A stretch of 64,000 bases of DNA from Beta vulgaris subsp. vulgaris (Eukaryota; Streptophyta; Magnoliopsida; Caryophyllales; Amaranthaceae). The notes beneath the pieces were generated by a model. It was given only the letters and a program-made list of their open reading frames with translations. It made no database searches and was not told the DNA's origin. The stretch spans positions 13,377,269 through 13,441,268 of the forward strand of contig NC_079207.1 in NCBI RefSeq assembly GCF_026745355.1, given 5' to 3'. Position numbers and translations under genes: made by a program. Shown here piece after piece: positions 60,168-64,000 of this stretch (position 1 is the first letter of the stretch; every line of letters begins with the position of its first letter).

Positions 60168-61258
60168 TATATATATAAACTTGATTTTCATATTGTATTC
60201 ATTGAGAGTTGAGACGAATAACAAAGGAACTCCACATCACTATGTTTTCTTTTATTATATGTTAAAAAAATTAGAAGATTATTTTTACTTAATAATAGTG
60301 TTAAGATTGCAAATCATAAATTTTTTGGAATGGAGAGAATACTAACTTTAAGTCTTTATCCTCGTTTATTTACTAAATATACATATATGATAAATGTCAT
60401 ATATCCAATTGTTGTTAGGTCATTTCAATTCATATTTCCAAAATGTATGTGTTGTTTGGTTGATTAAATGAAGTACATTTCTTGGGAACATATTTCCTTG
60501 AAGTTTCAATTTCTAGAAAATGGCAAAAGTTATTTTGTTGCTTATGAAAAGTTTTACTTACCTAGATCCCCGTAAGTCAACAACTTTACCTATTTTGCGG
60601 GGAGTAAAAAATCTTACATTTCTTGCCAACCAAATAACCTTAGGAAGTTAAATGTCCCATGTATTTTTATGTCAACCAAACAATACCTATATCTTAGAAT
60701 CTTACTCATATACAATTAAAGATATTGGTGGTCAATTGTCAAAGTGATGCCTTGGTAAACATGTATTACAAAGCATTGCATCTAATAAATGATAATAATG
60801 GACCAATGGTAATGTATTTTAGTTCAATTTTATAAGAACAATCCTATGTTAGAGAAATCAAATTTCATTCGTAAACATGTGTTTGTTTCTTCATAAATAG
60901 TATTACCACTTACACATTTTGAAGTTGTATCGGATTGTATAAAATTTGGTTAAGAAAATAGATATTTTAAGGATGAATAAATATAATCGTAGAAATAAAT
61001 TACTTCCAATACAAAATTATACTAAAGTCGTTCCCATGACAATCATTATTACCCTACCAAAAGAATCATTAACGATATCGAGCTGAGATTGTGATTAACA
61101 CATTTATTACCCTACCAAAAATATCACTAAAAATAGGGATGATTGTGATTGAAATTTATGATATCTATATAACCAAATCCAAATATTTATACTTCCTATA
61201 TTTCAATCAAATTTAATAGTATCAAATATTTAAATTTGATCTATTAAATCTTTTTTTA

Positions 61259-61755
61259 TACGAATGATTATATATCGAGCTAAGCTAATGTGAAAAACTA
61301 ATTGCAAAATTATTTCAATCTTTACGGTAATCATATTAATTACTCATATTGTAGAATTTACTGCATACAAACATCAATTGTTTTTTCAAAATTTAAAAAA
61401 TCATGTAACTGACACTTTATTTCGTTTCACTTCACAACTTGAAAAGAGAAAAAAACATCCCCCGAAGTATAAAAAGGGCCAAAACAACACAAATGCCAAA
61501 GCTCATATAGACAAATCTACACTTCACTTCTCTCTTCTTCTTACAGTCCCACCATAGTCCATACACCAGCCGTAGCCGCCCATCTCTCTTATTAGTGTCC
61601 TCAATTCTCCCTTTTTATCTCTTCTTCTTCTTTTTCTCCTCCATTTCTAAGTGTTCCTTCTATCTATTTCTTTCACTTTCACTCCATTAAAACCTTCTTA
61701 AAAAGAGCCTTTATTTTATACACCCTGAGCTCATAACTTTCTTTCATTTCTAATC
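61259..61755 (+). promoter_or_regulatory. X8 gene promoter and 5' UTR
   Basis: TATAAAAAGG at 61468-61477 is followed by a CT-rich leader of about 250 bases (TTCACTTCTCTCTTCTTCTT and TTTTATCTCTTCTTCTTC) leading to the ATG at 61756. Confidence 0.6.
61468..61477 (+). promoter_or_regulatory. TATA box of the X8 gene
   Basis: TATAAAAAGG, about 290 bases ahead of the start codon; transcription would begin near 61500. Confidence 0.6.
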
Positions 61756-64000
61756 ATGGCTGTTTTATTGTTCTTTACTCTTTTTCTAAGCTTATCTGGC
61801 TATTCAAGTAAGACACTTTTACCCTTTCTTGTCAAGGTCTATTTAATTACTTGAAAGATTTGATTTTTATCCCAAATTTTCAACAAAAATGACCAAATAA
61901 TTTGATGGGTTGATTCATTTTTTTTTATTAAGCTAGTGGGTTTACTTGAAACACTAAAAAGATTTGTTCTTTTGCTCAATTTCTCTACCAACATGAACAA
62001 AAAACTTTGATGGGTAGATCCAGTCACACTGTAAATTTTTTATTTTTAACCCAATTTCTCTAAAAAAAAAAAAAGAAAACTTTGATATGATGGATGGATT
62101 CAAAATTTTCTGAAAATTTCCTAAAAGATGATATAAATTTGTTTGTTTTTGTTGTTGTAGGTGCAACATACTGCATATGTAAAGATGGAGCACAAGATCC
62201 AACAGCATATCAAAGGGTGATAGATTATGCATGTGGAGCAGGAGCAGATTGTAGAGCAGTGCAGCAAAATGGTCCTTGTTATGTGGCCAACAATCCTAAG
62301 GCTGTGTGTGATTATGCTGTTAATAGCTATTTCCAGAACAAGGGTCAAACTCCTGAAGCCTGTGTTTTCTCTGGTGCTGCTACTGCTACTAACAACCTCC
62401 CTTCTAGTATGTCACTAAATTTCTTCATTTCTTTCTTTTAATACTATTAATACTTTATAGACTTGAATATATATATAGTATTTATATAGTAAAGAACTTA
62501 GAAGTATATATAAAAATTGATCTTATTTAATGACATTTTTTTAAAATTTGTTATATGTTCTCTTTTTCAGCTGTGCCTTCTGGATGCACCTTTCCCACTA
62601 GTGGAAGGTATGATCTCTCTATCTCTATAAGTATATATGAATGGATCTTAAGTTGGACATCTTTGACATGCTGATATCTTTGTTTTTGTTTGTGTATTGG
62701 TACTACTGTGTGTGGATGTTAGTCATTCTATGTTCTTAATTTCTTTGATTCTGAACATGTGTATGATATGATGGAGAACTAGTAATTAATAGAGTTTGAA
62801 TGATGATGTTGCCTTCTTTGTTCTTCAACCCCTAAATTTGTGATTCCACCTAAATTTGACCACTAATTAGTCATTAACAGCACCTCAATTTGTACCTTCT
62901 TACTAAAAGTATGGTAAGAATTTTCTCTTTTTCTATTTGATATATGACTTTTCAGTTTTACTGTCCAAAATGATAAATTATAGTATTAGGTGGGTGGGTT
63001 ATGCACTTATGCTTGCCTTCCTTTTTTTTGGGTGTATTTGACACTTGAGAGTTCATCTTTGTTATCATTTTGCCATACTTGCCAATTGCCATAACCCTTT
63101 AGTTTGGGGTAAAAGCGTGAAAATATTTTACTTACTCTGTTTCGTTTTAAATGCAACAAAGAGGTATTATTTGTGAGATATAGAATATTCATTTGTTGCA
63201 TTTAAAACGAAACGGAGGAGGTATAAAAATTCGTGTGATACTTGGACATAAACCCGTGTTTGATATTAGCTCCGTATCCACCTACCATAGGTCTTCTTTT
63301 TAGTATTTGATGCTAATATAGGTCTCAAACCCGTATTCGGTTTGAGTTCCGAATCCACATAACATAGGTCTTTGATGCTTTGATGATCACAACAAACATA
63401 GTAGTATAGTACAATAAAAATTGAAAATGAAAGGCCCACTAGTTGTTGCTCTTTAATTGTCAGTACTTTCTAGTATGATGTTGTCAACAACAATAATAAA
63501 ATGTACGCGTAGATCTCAATAGGCCTAAGTTCTTGGCATGCCTTGTGCCTCTGTGTACCAAAACTTTTGGTGCTAGATTACTTGTTAAAAGTGAAAAAAC
63601 TTAACTTCATTGTGTGCTAATCAATTGATAATTAAAAAATAACAATGGTAGCTCAATTTTGTTGATTGCTTTTGTTGTTAGCGGACAAATGAGCTGTCAT
63701 GATGCTGATGTATTATTGGTCTTTGTGTTTTCTTTAGGCATCCCATGATACTTGACTAAACAACTAGCATGGTGTCTGTTTGTTCAATACTCCTTGTCAC
63801 TTTTCTCTTTTTTGTTGTTCTGTTTGGTGCATGGTGTACTTGTCATGTGTATTACTTACTTCAGTACACTGTAGTATTTAATCTTTGCTATTTTTGCAAT
63901 CTTCACACAATTTATTCTACCAGAAAGCAATGTGTATTTGGTGAGCTTATTTATGGATTCTGACACTTGTTTGACACTCTAAGAAATGTGAGGCAGGTGA
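61756..64000 (+). CDS. X8/CBM43 domain protein, secreted, partial at right edge
   Basis: Visible exons: 61756-61807, 62161-62406 and 62571-62607, joined in frame with GT-AG introns; later exons lie beyond 64000. Exon 1 encodes a signal peptide (MAVLLFFTLFLSLSGYS). The X8 domain follows: YCICKDGAQDP, VIDYACGAGADC, GPCYVANNP, VCDYAVNSYFQNKGQTPEAC and CTFPTSG, with the family's Cys ladder (C.C, C, C, C, C, C). The usual Trp of WCVC is Tyr here, as in plasmodesmal callose-binding (PDCB) relatives. X8 domains bind beta-1,3-glucan (callose); many are GPI-anchored at the cell surface or plasmodesmata, an end I cannot see. From memory Arabidopsis At1g26450 is an X8 protein next to the PPR gene At1g26460. 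Intron 3 is at least 1.4 kb and holds a small MITE. Confidence 0.88.
63135..63221. mobile_element. Very short Stowaway-like MITE in X8 intron
   Basis: CTCTGTTTCGTTTTAAATGC and GCATTTAAAACGAAACGGAG inverted ends over about 28 bases, flanked by TA; only 87 bases in all, almost pure fold-back. Confidence 0.8.

Larger units (their letters stand above)
58314..61258. repeat. Tandem duplication, unit 2
   Basis: Second unit of the duplication; enlarged by a (TA)n tract and a 1.3-kb TIR element (58870-60167), both absent from unit 1, which has only GTATATATATGTATTTTAG there. Confidence 0.9.

Overview
This window is a transposon-rich, AT-rich stretch of plant nuclear DNA. The signs are spliced genes, a mitochondrial PPR protein gene, an X8-domain cell-wall protein gene, Ty3/gypsy, Copia, LINE, Helitron, MULE, hAT, Stowaway and Harbinger-type elements, and telo-box/TGGGCC promoter motifs. 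Gene content suggests a eudicot; I cannot name the species from sequence alone.

Three genes look intact. (1) 7578-10884, minus: a five-exon, 121-residue EAF7/MRGBP-like subunit of the NuA4 histone acetyltransferase complex, with one GC-AG intron of 2.5 kb. (2) 35805-43401, minus: a six-exon, about 616-residue P-class PPR protein resembling Arabidopsis At1g26460 (mitochondrial). (3) 61756 to beyond the right edge, plus: an X8/CBM43 secreted callose-binding-type protein. From memory, Arabidopsis carries an X8 gene, this PPR gene and the EAF7 homologue side by side (At1g26450-26460-26470), so the window seems to be a conserved gene trio pushed apart by roughly 50 kb of mobile DNA.

Layout: 1-2556 remnant of a Tat-like gypsy element (gag, primer site, LTR promoter) cut by a 999-base N gap; 3.5-7.4 kb LINE scrap, MITEs, an 18-copy 20-bp array; 7.6-10.9 kb EAF7 gene; 11.4-13.8 kb hAT MITE and a GTAAC-repeat element; 14.0-16.5 kb LTR and 3' part of a SIRE-like Copia element; 17.3-19.1 kb a 161-bp duplication followed by a 1.4-kb tract with a single G; 19.1-21.1 kb Helitrons; 22.5-23.1 kb 5'-truncated LINE; 23.3-24.0 kb two exons of a PSMD5-like proteasome gene fragment; 24.1-34.5 kb a giant imperfect inverted repeat whose right arm alone later received a TRIM retrotransposon and a MITE; 35.8-43.4 kb PPR gene; 44.8-47.5 kb MULE, Harbinger-like and hAT MITEs; 47.6-53.9 kb a full-length but broken LINE; 54.1-54.6 kb Helitron; 56.1-61.3 kb a 2.2-kb tandem duplication with copy-specific insertions, one of which is a TIR element in a (TA)n tract that carries a fragment of a fasciclin-like arabinogalactan protein gene; then the X8 gene.

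I found no undescribed defence or metabolic system. The most notable items are the captured fasciclin fragment, the giant inverted repeat with datable insertions, the GC-AG intron in the EAF7 gene, and the nearly G-free 1.4-kb tract. Exon models come from reading splice sites and frame continuity by eye; gene names rest on recognised family motifs, not on a database search.
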